Assembly (NCBI GenBank): GCA_028641055.1
Contig: CM054061.1
Coordinates: 119,355,186 to 119,419,185, forward strand
Origin: Alopecurus myosuroides
Taxonomy: Eukaryota > Streptophyta > Magnoliopsida > Poales > Poaceae
Length of the DNA: 64,000 nt
Direction of reading: 5' to 3'
The translations under genes and the position numbers were made by a program. Below are positions 20,741 through 32,968 of this stretch, piece after piece. Within the stretch, counting starts at the first letter, position 1. Each line of letters starts with the position of its first letter. The notes under the pieces were generated by a model, which saw only the letters and a list, made by a program, of their open reading frames with translations, made no database searches and was not told the origin of the DNA.

Positions 20741-23700
20741 CGCTTCCAACCCACTCCAAGTAACTCACTCCACATGCAACAATGCACCTTGCTACCCCTG
20801 TCCATGAGTGGGAGATGTGTGATCTGGTTTTATATTACCTTCGAACGCGGAAGGAACAGCCGAAAACGTGGATGTCCTTGGCCAACTTGTTGTTTCCCAT
20901 ACCCAAAGTTGAAATCATGATGCATTCCAAGAACTTCACTTCATTTCAACAACATTGCACGTTTGGGATCTCAAACAAGCCGCTTCCATTCTCAAGTTGC
21001 CTACCAATCTTATGTCGTAGCCGTTTACGGGCATTTTCGGTCGAGAATAGAGTTTCCTTCCACCTAGGATGCCTGGAAAACTGTAGATATGAGAAATTAA
21101 GTCACACCTGGCCATGTGGGCCCACACAAAATGCTTGAACCCCATTGCAGGACTTGTATGGTGCCGCCGTTGCGTTGGGTGGCGTCGAAGCACCGGACGT
21201 TAACCGGGACGATTCTCGCCGCTTCTCGCTTGCATGCCAGCCTCGACACCCTTGGCATCCATCCAACCCACTCCAAGTAACTCACTCCACATGCAACACT
21301 GCACCTTGTTAGCCCTGTCCATGAGTGCGAGATTCGTGATCTTGTTTTATATTGCCTTCGAACGCGGAAGGAACGGCCGAAAACGTGGATTTCCTTGGCC
21401 AACTTGTTGTTTCCCATGCCCAAAGTTGAAATCACGATGCATTCCAAGAACCTCACTTCATTTCAACAACATTGCATGTTTGGGATCTCAAAAGGTCGCT
21501 TCCATTCTCAAGTTGCCTACCAATCTTATGTCGTAGCCGTTTTCGGGCACTTTCGGTCGAGAATATAGTTTCCTTCCACCTAGGATGCCTGGAAAACAGT
21601 AGAGATGAGAATGTAAGTCACACTTGGCCATTTGGGCCCACACAAAATGCTTGAACCCCATTGCAGGACTTGTATGGTGTCGCCGTTGCGCTGGGTGGCG
21701 TCGAAGCACGGGACGTCAGGACGATTCTCGCCGCTTCTCGCTTGCATGCCAGCCTGGACACCCTTGGCATCCTTCCAACCCACTCCAAGTAACTCACTCC
21801 ACATGCAACAATGCACCTTGTTACCCATGTCCATGAGTGGGAGATGCGTGATCTGGTTTTATATTGCCTTCGAACGCGGAAGGAACGTCCGAAAACGTGG
21901 ATTTCCTTGGCCAACTTGTTGATTCCCATGCCCAAAGTTGAAATCATGATGCACTCCAAGAACCTCACTTCATTTCAAAAACATTTCACGTTTGGGATCT
22001 CAAACAAGCCGCTTCCATTCTCAAGTTGCCTACCAATCTTATGTCGTAGCCGTTTTCGGGCACTTTCAGTCGAGAATATAGTTTCCTTCCACCTAGGATG
22101 CCTGGAAAACTGTAGAGATGAGAATGTAAGTCACACTTGGCCATGTGGGCCCACACAAAATGCTTGAACCCCATTGCAGGACTTGTATGGTGCGACTGTT
22201 GCGCTGGGTGGCGTCGAAGCACCGGACGTTAACCGGGACGATTCTCGCGGCTTCTCGCTTGCATGCCAGCCTCGACACCCTTGGCATCCTTCCAACCCAC
22301 TCCAAGTAACTCACTCCACATGCAACACTGCACCTTGTTACCCCTGTCCATGAGTGGGAGATGCGTGATCTGGTTTTATATTGCCTTCGAACGCGGAAGG
22401 AACGTCCGAAAACGTGGATTTCCTTGGCAAACTTGTTGTTTCCCATGCCCAAAGTTGAAATCATGATGCATTCCAAGAACCTCACTTCATTTTAACAACA
22501 TTGCACGTTTGGGATCTCAAAAAGCCGCTTCCATTCTCAAGTTGCCTACCAATCTTATGTCGTAGCCGTTTTCGGGCACTTTCGGACGAGAATACAGTTT
22601 CCTTCCACCTATGATGCCTGGAAAACTGTAGAGATGAGAATGTAAGTCACACTTGGCCATGTGGGCCCACACAAAATGCTTGAACCCCATTGCAGGACTT
22701 GTATGGTGCCGTCGTTGCGTTGGGTGGCGTCGAAGCACCGGACGTTAACCGGGACGATTCTCGCTGCTTCTCGCTTGCATGCCAGCCTCGACACCCTTGG
22801 CATCCTTCCAACCCACTCCAAGTAACTCACTCCACATGCAACACTGCACCTTGTTAGCCCTGTCCATGAGTGCGAGATTCGTGATCTTGTTTTATATTGC
22901 CTTCGAACGCGGAAGGAACGGCCGAAAACGTGGATTTGCTTGGCCAACTTGTTGTTTCCCATGCCCAAAGTTGAAATCACGATGCATTCCAAGAACCTCA
23001 CTTCATTTCAACAACATTGCATGTTTGGGATCTCAAAAGGCCGCTTCCATTCTCAAGTTGCCTACCAATCTTATGCCGTAGCCGTTTTCGGGCACTTTCG
23101 GTCGAGAATATAGTTTCCTTCCACCTAGGATGCCTAGAAAACTGTAGAGATGAGAATGTAAGTCACACTTGGCGATTTAAGCCCATACAAAATGCTTGAA
23201 CCCCATTGCAGGACTTGTATGGTGTCGCCGTTGCGCTGGGTGGCGTCGAAGCACCGAACGTTACCCGGGACGATTCTCGCCGCTTCTCGCTTGCATGCCA
23301 GCCTAGACACCCTTGGCATCCTTCCAACTCACTCCAAGTAACTCACTCCACATGCAACAATGCACCTTGTTACCCATGTCCATGAGTGGGAGATGCGTGA
23401 TCTGGTTTTATATTGCCTTCGAACGCGGAAGGAACGTCCGAAAACGTGGATTTCCTTGGCCAACTTGTTGATTCCCATGCCCAAAGTTGAAATCATGATG
23501 CATTCCAAGAACCTCACTTCATTTCAAAAACATTGCATGTTTGGGATCTCAAACAGGCCGCTTCCATTCTCAAGTTGCCTACCAATCTTATGTCGTAGCC
23601 GTTTTCGGGCACTTTCGGTCGAGAATATAGTTTCCCTCCGCCTAGGATGCCTGGAAAACTGTAGAGATGAGAATGTAAGTCACACTTGGCCATGTGGGCC

Positions 23701-26640
23701 CACACAAAATGCTTGAACCCCATTGCAGGACTTGTATGGTGCGACTGTTGCGCTGGGTTGCGTCGAAGCACCGGACGTTAACCGGGACGATTCTCGCGGC
23801 TTCTCGCTTGCATGCCAGCCTCGACACCCTTGGCATCCTTCCAACCCACTCCAAGTAACTCACTCCACATGCAACACTGCACCTTGTTACCCCTGTCCAT
23901 GAGTGGGAGATGCGTGATCTGGTTTTATATTGCCTTCGAACGCGGAAGGAACGGCCGAAAACGTGGATTTCCTTGGCCAACTTGTTGTTTCCCATGCCCA
24001 AAGTTGACATCATGATGCATTCCAAGAACCTCACTTCATTTTAACAACATTGCACGTTTGGGATCTCAAAAAGCTGCTTCCATTCTCAAGTTTCCTACCA
24101 ATCTTATGTCGTAGCCGTTTTCGGGCACTTTCGGACGAGAATACAGTTTCCTTCCACCTAGGATGCCTGGAAAACTGTAGAGATGAGAATGTAAGTCACA
24201 CTTGTCCATGTGGGCCCACACAAAATGTTTGAACCCCATTGCAGGACTTGTATGGTTCCGCCGTTGCGCTGGGTGGCGTCGAAGCACCGGACGTTAACGG
24301 GGACGATTCTCTCCGCTTCCCGCTTGCATGCCAGCCTCGAGACCCTTGGCATCCTTCCAACCCACTCCAAGTAACTCACTCCACATGCAACAATGCACCT
24401 TGTTACCCCTGTCCATGAGTGGAAGATGCGTGATCTGGTTTTATATTGCCCTCGAACGCGGAAGGAACGGCCGAAAACGTGGATTTCCTTGGCCAACTTG
24501 TTGTTTCCCATGCCCAAAGTTGAAATCATGATGCATTCCACGAACCTCACTTCATTTCAACATCATTGCACGTTTGGGATCTCAAAAAGCCGCTTCCATT
24601 CTCAAGTTGCCTACCAATCTTATGTCGTAGCCGTTTTCGGGCACTTTCGGACGAGAATACAGTTTCCTTCCACCTAGGATGCCTGGAAAACTGTAGAGAT
24701 GAGAATGTAAGTCACACTTGGCCATGTGGGCCCACACAAAATGTTTGAACCCCATTGCAGGACTTGTATGGTGCCACCGTTGCGCTAGGTGGCGTCGAAG
24801 CATAGTTTAAAAAACCGAACCGGTAATCGAACCGGCGTGGCTGTCGGTTCAGGTTTTCACCGGTCGGACCGTCGGTTCATCGGTTCATTTGCGACAAAAA
24901 ACCGGAATATTTAAGCTAATTTTTCAAAATTCTGACCTCGAAACAAATGAGTACATATAATATTTGATGCAATGCACTAAATTATCATAAATTGGCGCTA
25001 GCATAGATGGTTGTTGAGCTTGTAGTCGACCTTGAGTCAAGGTCAAGGGTTCAATTCCTTTTTTATGCACCATATTCAATTTATTTTTCTGTTTTTTTTT
25101 ACTAAAAGACCAATGCTGTTAAAAAACCGGACAAGGCTTCGGTTCTCGGTTTTTCCGGTCGGACCGTCGGTCCGGTTCGGTTTTTAAAACTAGGCGTCGA
25201 AGCACCGGACGTTAACCGGGACGATTCTCGCCGCTTCCCGCTTGCATGCCAGCATCGACACCCTTGGCATCCTTCCAACCCACTCCAAGTAACTCACTCC
25301 ACATGCAACAATGCACCTTGTTACCCCTGTCCATGAGTGGGAGATGCGTGATCTGGTTTTATATTGCCCTCGAACGCGGAAGGAACGACCGAAAACGTGG
25401 ATTTCCTTGGCCAACTTGTTGTTTCCCATGCCCAAAGTTGAAATCATGATGCATTCCAAGAACCTCACTTCATTTCAACAACATTGCACGTTTGGGATCT
25501 CAAACAAGCCGCTTCCATTCTCAAGTTGCCTACCAATCTTTTGTCGTAGGTGTTTTTGGGCATTTTCGGTCGAGAATATAGTTTCCTTCCACCTAGGATG
25601 TCTGGAAAACTGTAGAGATGAGAATGTAAGTCACACTTGGCCATTTGGGCCCACACAAAATGCTTGAACCCCATTGCAGGACTTGTATGGTGCCGCTGTT
25701 GCGCTGGGTGGCGTCGAAGCACCGGACGTTAATCGGGACGATTCTCGCCGCTTCTCGCTTGCATGCCAGCCTCGACACCCTTGGCATCCTTCCAACCCAC
25801 TCCAACTAACTCACTCCACATGCAACACTGCACCTTGTTACCCATGTCCATGAGTGGGAGATGCGTGATCTGGTTTTATATTGCCTTCGAACGCGGAAGG
25901 AACGGCCGAAAACGTGGATTTCCTTGGCCAACTTGTTGTTTCCCATGCCCAAAGTTGAAATCATGATGCATTCCAAGAACCTCACTTCATTTCAACAACA
26001 TTTCACGTTTGGTATCTCAAACAAGCCGCTTCCATTCTCAAGTTGCCTACCAATCTTATGTCGTAGCCGTTTTCGGGCACTTTCGGATGAGAATACAGTT
26101 TCCTTCCACCTAGGATGCCTGGAAAACTGTAGAGATGAGAATGTAAGTCACACTTGGCCATGTGGGCCCACACAAAATGCTTGAACCCCATTGCAGGACT
26201 TGTATGGTGCCGCCGTTGCGCTGGGTGGCGTCGAAGCACCGGACATTAACCGGGACGATTCTCGCCGCTTCTCGCTTGCATGCCAGCCTCGACACCCTTG
26301 GCATCCTTCCAAACCACTCCAAGTAACTCACTCCACATGCAACACTGCACCTTGTTACCCCTCTCCATGAGTGGGAGATGCGTGATCTGGTTTTATATCG
26401 CCTTCGAACGCGGAAGGAACGGCCGAAAACGTGGATTTCCTTGGCCAACTTGTTGTTTCCCATGCCCAAAGTTGAAATCGTTATACATTCCAAGAACCTC
26501 ACTTCATTTCAACAACATTGCACGTTTGGGATCTCAAAAGGCCGCTTCCATTCTCAAGTTGTCTACCAATCTTATGTCGTAGCCATTTTCGGGCACTTTC
26601 GGACGAGAATATAGTTTCCTTCAACCTCACTTCATTTGGT
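20741..26640. repeat. 516-bp satellite-like tandem array, about eleven units
   Basis: The anchor GCACCTTG occurs at 20784, 21301, 21813, 22330, 22846, 23362, 23879, 24395, 25313, 25830 and 26347. Spacings are 512-517 bp except one of 918, which holds a 390-bp insertion plus a 12-bp duplication. Units are highly similar. Variants at 21301/21813/22330 recur in order at 22846/23362/23879 (TTAGCCCTGTCC, then TTGATTCCC with TTTCAAAAACA, then CATTTTAACAACATT), so a three-unit block of about 1.55 kb has been duplicated. The last unit ends near 26620 with an internal deletion. ORFs of 60-130 residues repeat in every unit on both strands without a known motif and are not called as genes. Confidence 0.95.
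24803..25192. mobile_element. 390-bp TIR element with tRNA-like core inside the array
   Basis: The right end is the inverse of TAGTTTTAAAAACCGAACC and the left end reads TAGTTTAAAAAACCGAACC. GGCGTCGAAGCA lies on both sides (24791-24802 and 25193-25204), a 12-bp target duplication; array spacing confirms that exactly 402 bp were added. Sub-terminal sequence repeats CCGGTCGGACCGTCGGT on both sides. The centre has a pol III-type A box, TAGCATAGATGG (24999-25010), and B box, GGTTCAATTCC (25048-25058), followed by a T run. It resembles a non-autonomous DNA element or SINE hybrid; the superfamily is uncertain. Confidence 0.8.
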
Positions 26641-26902
26641 GTTCAATTTCAGCCATTTATCTGCAAAAAATATGGAAAAACAACTATACAAAAAGAAACC
26701 CTAGATTCACGCGTGCACATGGCGTCATAGGGAGAGCAAAAGGGAAACTCCATAAAAAGACGGTTTGACGCATATCCACTTCCTTCCTTCCTCCGTCTCT
26801 GCAACAACTTTTCCCCAAAAAACGCATCCTCCCCTCCACTTCCACAGCAAAACCCTCGACGGTTCCCCTGCCCTTCCCATCCGCCATGAAGAGATCACGG
26901 GA

Positions 26903-29240
26903 ATGTTTCGACGCGATGTAGGGAAGAAGGTGGCGTCCGTCGTCGGCGAGCCATCTTCTGCTGTCGTCCCAGTCGCGGCCAGCTCTGGCACTGGGGCTGT
27001 TGCTTCCGGCGAGGCCACGCCGGTGGACGAGGCGGTCCGTGATGTCTCTTCGGAGATAGATCGGAAGAAGACGATGAGCGGGGACGGAGAATATGGCCCA
27101 TCCCACGCCGCCGTGCCATCTGACCTCGAGGCGGCGTACAAGGAGATTGAGGACAGCTACGACGAAGCAGCTGAATACGCCATGTGGGGGCACATCTCCG
27201 CTGCGCCGACCACCGCTACGACCGCCGTGCCGACCGCTGCGCCGACTGCCACGCCGACGGAGGTACATCCCTCTTACAAAACTAGATCTAGTTTTAGTGA
27301 ACTTGCTATGTATTTTTGATAATGCCCTTGTACTCACAGACAGTGGGAGTAGATCTATTTTGCTTTCTAAATTTATTCTTTTATTCCTGAAGTGTTCTTA
27401 CATTTTTTCAAATGCCATCTTATAGCTCTAGATGTAATAATTTTAACGGCAACTTAATATGTCATGTTGTAATAATTATATCCCAATTTATTGTGTTACA
27501 ATCTTTTTTGGGTTGCAATGATCTTCACATTATTTCAACTGCAATTTCATATCTCATTTTGTAATAATTGTACACTCTGTACTTTGTTTTAATAAAATTC
27601 AATGAATATAGCTTGGGTAATTTGATCCGCAAGATTTTAATTATCTGTTTTTGTTATGAAATACTGGGCTAAGTATAGGTTGTACATTTCATCTCCATTC
27701 AACTCTTCGAGTAGCAAATAAACAGGTCTTCGTACATTCCTTCAATTGCATATAAATTCATAGACAGCTTCAATTGCATATCAATGTACATATCATGTAT
27801 CTTTGATGGAACACAACCCAACTATTGCGCAATTCTCCCAATTTTTTTTGTACTAATGATTATCTGCACTGATCAAACAAGGTGTTTCAGAATTTATTGA
27901 TGTAGGTAATTCATGGAGTACTAGCCGATAGAGATACTCAAAGGAATATGTAACATGCATTTTTCCAAAATTCTTTTATTGCTACAAACAACATATACTA
28001 CGTACCTTCGTTATTTTATACAATGCCACTAACTTAATTCCTAAATACCAAGAAAAGAAAGCCAACTTTTAATTAGCAGAAACAATTATGTGAATAAACT
28101 CTTGTGTTCTGTGCAAATTAAATATTTTGTATGTGGGGCATATTACTCTATGGTTGCATGGCACATTCACATCAATGAGCACCATTCTATGTGGTAGAAT
28201 CGAAATAAATTTCTCTTTGGAAGAGATAGCGGTCTTGCATGCATAGAAATTGTATTTTTGCTAGTGGCCTTGTATTCAAAGAAAGAGGGAGTAGATCGAT
28301 TTTGCTTTCTAATTTTATTCTTTTATTCCTCAAGTGTTATTTACATTAGTTCAAATGCCATTTTATATCTCATCATGTAATAATTAGAATTGCAACTTTA
28401 TATCTAATGTTGAAATAATTGTATAGTGTGTTATCATCCTAGATTCTCCTATTTATGGTGTTACAACCTTTTTTGGGTTGCAATAATCTTCACATTATTT
28501 CAACTGCAATTTCATATCTCATTTCGTAATAAGTGTACACAGTAGCTTTTAGGTTAATTAAACGTGCATGCCAACATGGATTCTAATTATCGGATTTGGT
28601 TATGATATATTGGGTTTAGTATAGGTTGTACATTTCATATCCGTTTGAATTCTTCGGCAATAAATGATATCAAGGTTATAAACGAATGAGGAACTTCAGT
28701 TTTCATTTAACATATTGGCTTATTGCATTTTAGGAGCCGAGAGTTGAAGAAGAGTCATTTGATGGGGGACTGGCTATGTCAGATGGTCATGGTTCTCTGG
28801 ATGGAGGCTCTGGAGAAGACTCTGGAGAAGATGATGAAGATGTTGAAGAAGAACCTCCAAGATCACCAAATGTTGATGAAAAATCAGCATGCTCAGTCCA
28901 TGTCTCCAATCTGGTGATACTTCAGCTTAAGGAGCAAAAGGGGGTGCACACCGACAAGGTTCTTCAAGCTTTGGTAACGCCGAACGAGCGACCATCGTAT
29001 TTCATGGTTTCACGTGTACTCCTTAGCAAGTTGGGTAATACCAGCTGGCGCATTGTCTAGTCTCACGAAGAGGGAGACTCCGCGTATCGTTACATCAAGA
29101 TGCATAAACAGGACGTGCTAAGGTGTCACGAGAAGAGGTACGAGTGGCTGGGAGAACAAGTCACCTTCCGTAAGGCGAATTCCCTCATTCCACTCACACC
29201 TGATCCCATGGAAGCTGGCCCAGTTGTCAAGATCTTCTAA
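26903..29240 (+). pseudogene. unrecognised two-exon captured gene
   Basis: Exon 1 (26903-27261) starts MFRRDVGKKVASVVGEPSSA. It is Ala/Val/Ser-rich, with DLEAAYKEIEDSYDEAAEYA and a Thr/Pro/Ala tail, and ends GAG before a GTACAT donor. Exon 2 (28734-29240) follows an AG acceptor in phase 0 with EPRVEEESFDGGLAMSDGHG, an acidic stretch (GEDSGEDDEDVEEEPP), then VSNLVILQLKEQKGVHTDKV and SYFMVSRVLLSKLGNTSWRI, a TAG at 29058-29060, and an open continuation SHEEGDSAYRYIKMHKQDVL ending KIF-stop at 29240. A promoter-like leader with GC-rich composition precedes exon 1. I do not recognise the family. The single in-frame stop suggests a pseudogene or a shortened product. The region between the exons contains an internal duplication. 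Confidence 0.5.
27300..28660. repeat. imperfect direct duplication within the intron of the unrecognised gene
   Basis: Blocks near 27317-27715 and 28258-28655 are about 80-85% similar by eye. Shared anchors include GATTTTGCTTTCTAA-type sequence, CTTCACATTATTTCAACTGC (27520 and 28488) and AGTATAGGTTGTACATTTCA (27672 and 28619). About 550 bp of unrelated AT-rich sequence lies between them. Confidence 0.8.
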
Positions 29241-29935
29241 GTTGTGCCTGTGAAGACAATGTTTCTTTTGTTTTAACTATGTGTTGCTTCCCGTACTACT
29301 GCATGATGCACTATGTGAAACATTATGTCCTTTTTATGTTATCGTTTAGCAGAACTTATTAATATTGTTAAAGAGTTGTTTCTTTTTCAAGGGTACGCAA
29401 TTGGGCACCTCATTTTTATAGGAGATAGTGGTTTGAGTACATGAACTTGACAGTTCGTTGCGAGCAACACTATCACTTACACCACTCCACACCGGCTAGT
29501 CCGAGAACTGCCCCACAGACGCAAAAACCAAACACAAGAGAAGGCCTTTCCTAAACAAAGATCAGAGCCGCGTCACCACCGATGCTGGTGCCTCTTAGGA
29601 ATAACAAACTCCATCTTTACATCCCTAGTCGACGCACCACCCAAAGGAGAAGGGCGGCAGGACTAATTCTGCCTCGAGGAGGGACCGACTCGAACACCGC
29701 CAGCGAGGGAGAGTTGTCATTGAGTTCAAACCAGACTTCACATAACATAATTTGCATTACTAATTAGATATAGCACTTACAATATGAACAAAAGTACCAA
29801 GATTAAACCATAGCTCAAAGCGTACTGCAAGAGCGACATACTACATACTACTCGAATAATTTTCATCGACACTTAAACATAAACTCTAATTACAAGGACC
29901 AAAAGTAGCATATATACTACGCTGCAGCAAGTGAT
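29241..29935. other. spacer between two captured genes, nothing recognised
   Basis: This holds the 3' flank of the plus-strand gene and the 3' flank of the minus-strand exonuclease gene. A short GC-richer part (29560-29720) has an open frame without recognisable motifs. Confidence 0.4.
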
Positions 29936-30877
29936 CTAGTGCCAAGTGTGGTTCGCCCTCGCCCTCCTTGATCTGCCTCCCTCTCCGGCCTTCTTGGCGT
30001 CACTCATGGGCTTGAGCACACGGCACAACTCTAGGGAGAGGAACCCATCAATTGCAGCATAGGTGATGTGTTCCATGTCTAGCTTTTTGTTGTCCCAGTA
30101 GTTGTGCCACCGATAATCCTTCTTCTTCAAGTCTTTGTAGACGAGATCAATAAGTTTTACTGCCATGGTAGCCATTCCAACTTTCTTTTGGTTGAACACA
30201 TCAAAGTATAGATCTTGGATATCCTCATAATTTTCTTTTGGAATAGAAAAGTTCCAGGTTCTCGCAAGCACTTTCTTGTCATTGGTGGTGTCAACACTTG
30301 CTAATTTGACGCCGCCAAAACAAAAAAGATCAGCCAGCGTCGCAGATTGCCACCAGTAACCACTAAAGTACACAAGTAACAAGAGTTTAGAAAAGTACTA
30401 CTCCCTCCGATCCGAAAAAAAGGGCGTGAGAAAACTGCTACGCATGCACGTCTCGATGAGTACTAGTTGCAGAAAATCTAGATGAGTACTAGTTGCAGAA
30501 AACAAGAGAAAAAAAGTAGTAGTAACACCAATCACAACAACCAGGAATAACCAAATAGCAATCACAAGAACATCTAGATGAGTACTAGTTGCAGAAAACA
30601 AGAGGAAAAATGTCTTTTACCTGGAGTGATGGTACACCAGGATGTGGCGGCGGAATGCAAGCTGAAGAACGACGATCTTTTTCTCGATCTCCAACTTGTG
30701 GGATGTGTACTCGAAATCCAGGCCCATGAACCTTTCTTATCCGCCATCAATCCAGTGCTTGTACATGTCTACGATACGCTGCACCTCGGCAGGGTCGTTG
30801 GTGTACGTGACGTTGATGGTTTCCTCGCCGTGGATGGGGACCTTCAACGTGCGGCAGAAATACTTCTGTTCATCCAT
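29936..30877 (-). pseudogene. captured RNase D / WRN-type 3'-5' exonuclease gene with a premature stop
   Basis: Exon 1 runs from the ATG at 30877 to a GTAAAAG donor (30620-30614). It encodes MDEQKYFCRTLKVPIHGEE..., a TAA at 30738-30740, then RFMGLDFEYTSHKLEIEKK and VVLQLAFRRHILVYHHS, the DxE motif I of the DEDDy exonuclease fold. Exon 2 (about 30361-29936) gives GGVKLASVDTTNDKKVLART, DLVYKDLKKKDYRWHNYWD and MEHITYAAIDGFLSLELCRV, where YAAID is motif III with its Tyr and Asp. The acidic residues of motifs I and III are kept. The family removes nucleotides from DNA or RNA 3' ends and is multi-copy in grasses. The stop lies between the N-terminal strand and motif I, so a full product is not expected. 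The intron is kept, so capture was at DNA level. Confidence 0.7.
30430..30610. repeat. short direct repeats in the exonuclease intron
   Basis: GATGAGTACTAGTTGCAGAA occurs three times (near 30456, 30482 and 30577). Just upstream, TACTCCCTCCGATCCG (about 30400) looks like one Stowaway-type MITE end without a partner. Confidence 0.7.
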
Positions 30878-30879
30878 GC

Positions 30880-31356
30880 TTGGAAGAAGAAGAGAGGGGA
30901 GCGGTTGGAAGAAGAAGAGAGTGGAGTGCAGCGGTTGGAAGAAGAAGAGAGTGGATAATACGAGTGGAAAACAAAGAAGAACAGGGGAGTATTAATATTA
31001 ATTGTGGAAGGAGCAGAGTCGAAGTGGTTTCCGTGTGAAATCGATAGAAAAAAAATGGGAAACACTTGTGCCGTGTGTGTACATAGACACAAGGTTGTAC
31101 AAAGCAGTCACTTGTTTGTGGGCCTAAACTAATAAACCTAGTTTTAATTTAAAACCTATAATATGGCCGGCCCACAAATTGTCCCATCAAACCCAGCTAG
31201 TCTACGGCCTGACCTAAGGCAGCGTGTTATTATTCTACCTTGCAGTAAACCGCCTCGTTCACACGCCTCCCTCGCCACGTGTTCGCGGCCGCCAGCCCTT
31301 TCGCATGACTTTGACCAAGAAGTAGTCTACCGGCCGGCGCACCCTCCACTTCGACC
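30880..31356. promoter_or_regulatory. region between divergent exonuclease and B3 genes
   Basis: The exonuclease gene leaves on the minus strand and the B3 gene on the plus strand, so both promoters should lie here. AGAAGAAGAGAGTGGA-type repeats (30885-30955) are next to the exonuclease start. A GC-rich patch (31240-31370) precedes the B3 start. No defined element was identified. Confidence 0.4.
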
Positions 31357-32968
31357 ATGGCGCCAAGCAAAGACGTGCCAACTAGATCTTACGCATCATT
31401 TTTGCTCTTGATCGGGATTATCACACCAGATCTGATGGTTTTTATTCTTTTTTTCTCGCAGTGTCCAGTTTGTTTTGACAAACTCGGGATGTGTGGCAGT
31501 GAGGCCATGACTACTGATTATTTCGTCATAACCCTTGTAGAGGGATTTGAGCAGAAGACGGTAAGGATTCTAATCTACTCATGTACAAATGGGATTTGAT
31601 TTTTTTTGTGGTTATTCACATGTAATATACGTAGCATATCTACCGGTCCTATTACTCATTGTGTCATGTGTTAATCATTCATGTAATATACGTAGCTGAT
31701 CTAGCTAGCAAAAATTTTGTGACTGTGATCTCTATTAGTTATGGACGTGTTTTTTTTTTATCAACTACCTACATGCAATTTCAATACTTGAAGGGTACCA
31801 TTCTGAAACTATGAGTGTATGTTCAGTTATTTGCAGTACAGGACTATTGCTTCAATGTCCAATTATAGGACAAGGTACAAATAGCTACTCTTGTAGGATA
31901 TATCTACTTGTAGTAAGTCCAATTTACTACTGGCTCATAATTTAATAAAATACATGCTCTTATTTAGGTGATCCTCTGCTACATCAGAACTCATTTCCTA
32001 AACATGCATGTTGTTCTCCCATTGGAGAACACAAGTTGTCAAGCAACACTGCGAACCAAGGAAGGTTTCTCATTCATTGTTGAGCTTACCAGCATTGACA
32101 GGATAACCTTTTTGAATGGAAAATATTGGAAAGAATTTAGCAGAGTTTACAAATTAAAGGTTGGTATGGAGCTAATATTCAAAACTGACACACGTCGAGG
32201 CCAAACTAAGGTCATAACTGGAAATGACCCAATCATCCATCCATGTAAGTTCTTACTTAATACAAAAAAAAAATATGTTGTGCACATAAACATTAATATA
32301 TTACTTGGTTGCGGCATGTGTACTCCACTAATTTCAGGAGTATTACATTTTTACAGCATACTACCAGATGTCTCCTGAGAGGCGTCACATTGTTGAATCA
32401 CTCTCTAGCACTGATGGGGCCATGATTAACTGGAGAATGATGGAGACGGTGATCGACGTTGTTGAAAACTTGGATTACACTGTTCTGTTCCATATAGCTG
32501 GAGAGTATGAGGAAGCAGAACTGGTTGTCGGAGTGCTGCATACTCTGAATTGGTCAAACAACGAGAACTTCAATAAACACGTGGTAAATCTTTAAGAACA
32601 CATCTTCTCTTATGCGCAAAGTAATACGTGTACACTTGTTCTATTTTCCTTTCTTTTAACATGATTATTTTCCGATAGCTTTTCTCTTGACTTTAAGTCT
32701 TTGCATGCAACAGAAAATCCCAAGCCGTCTGATTCCTGCACATATGGAAAGAAATGGTACCATCACTATTGTTTGCTACCCAAAAACTGAGGTGACATTG
32801 ACATATTCAATTTCTGAGCTTGATGGTCGCTTGTGCGTCAGCGGGTGGAAAGAGTTCATGGTGAAGGAAAGTCATCTCAAACAGGATGACAAGATGATGT
32901 TCTTGCTATACCAGTGCACTGAAGGGCTCTACTTGTTTGCTACCCATGTCCCTGAAATTGGTCTGTAA
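31357..32968 (+). CDS. captured two-domain B3 gene
   Basis: Reading starts at ATG 31357 (MAPSKDVPTRSYA). An exon from about 31463 has CPVCFDKLGMC, a CxxC-type knuckle, then DYFVITLVEGFEQKT with a donor after 31563. The next exon (31969-32250) holds a B3-like domain: VILCYIRTHFLNMHVVLPLE, FLNGKYWKEFSRVYKLKVGM and ELIFKTDTRRGQT. The exon 32357-32583 is a linker (SYYQMSPERRHIVESL...). The last exon (32714-32968) is a second B3-like domain: IPSRLIPAHMERNGTITIV, LCVSGWKEFMVKESHLKQDD and KMMFLLYQCTEGLYLFATHV, stopping at 32968. Introns are GT-AG and phases match, with no internal stop seen. The gene is paralogous to that at 34732. B3 proteins bind DNA in the nucleus. Its position inside a CACTA element implies capture. 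The exon 1 boundary is uncertain. Confidence 0.6.

Noticed and set aside
24999..25070. A functional tRNA gene
   Set aside because: A and B boxes are present, but I could not form convincing acceptor and anticodon stems, and the sequence is the core of a TIR element.
20741..26640. Repeated ORFs of 60-130 residues on both strands of the 516-bp array
   Set aside because: They recur in every unit because the DNA repeats; they vary in start, stop and frame between units and show no known motif.
30400..30420. A Stowaway MITE in the exonuclease intron
   Set aside because: Only one CTCCCTCCG-type end is visible; no inverted partner or TA pair was found nearby.
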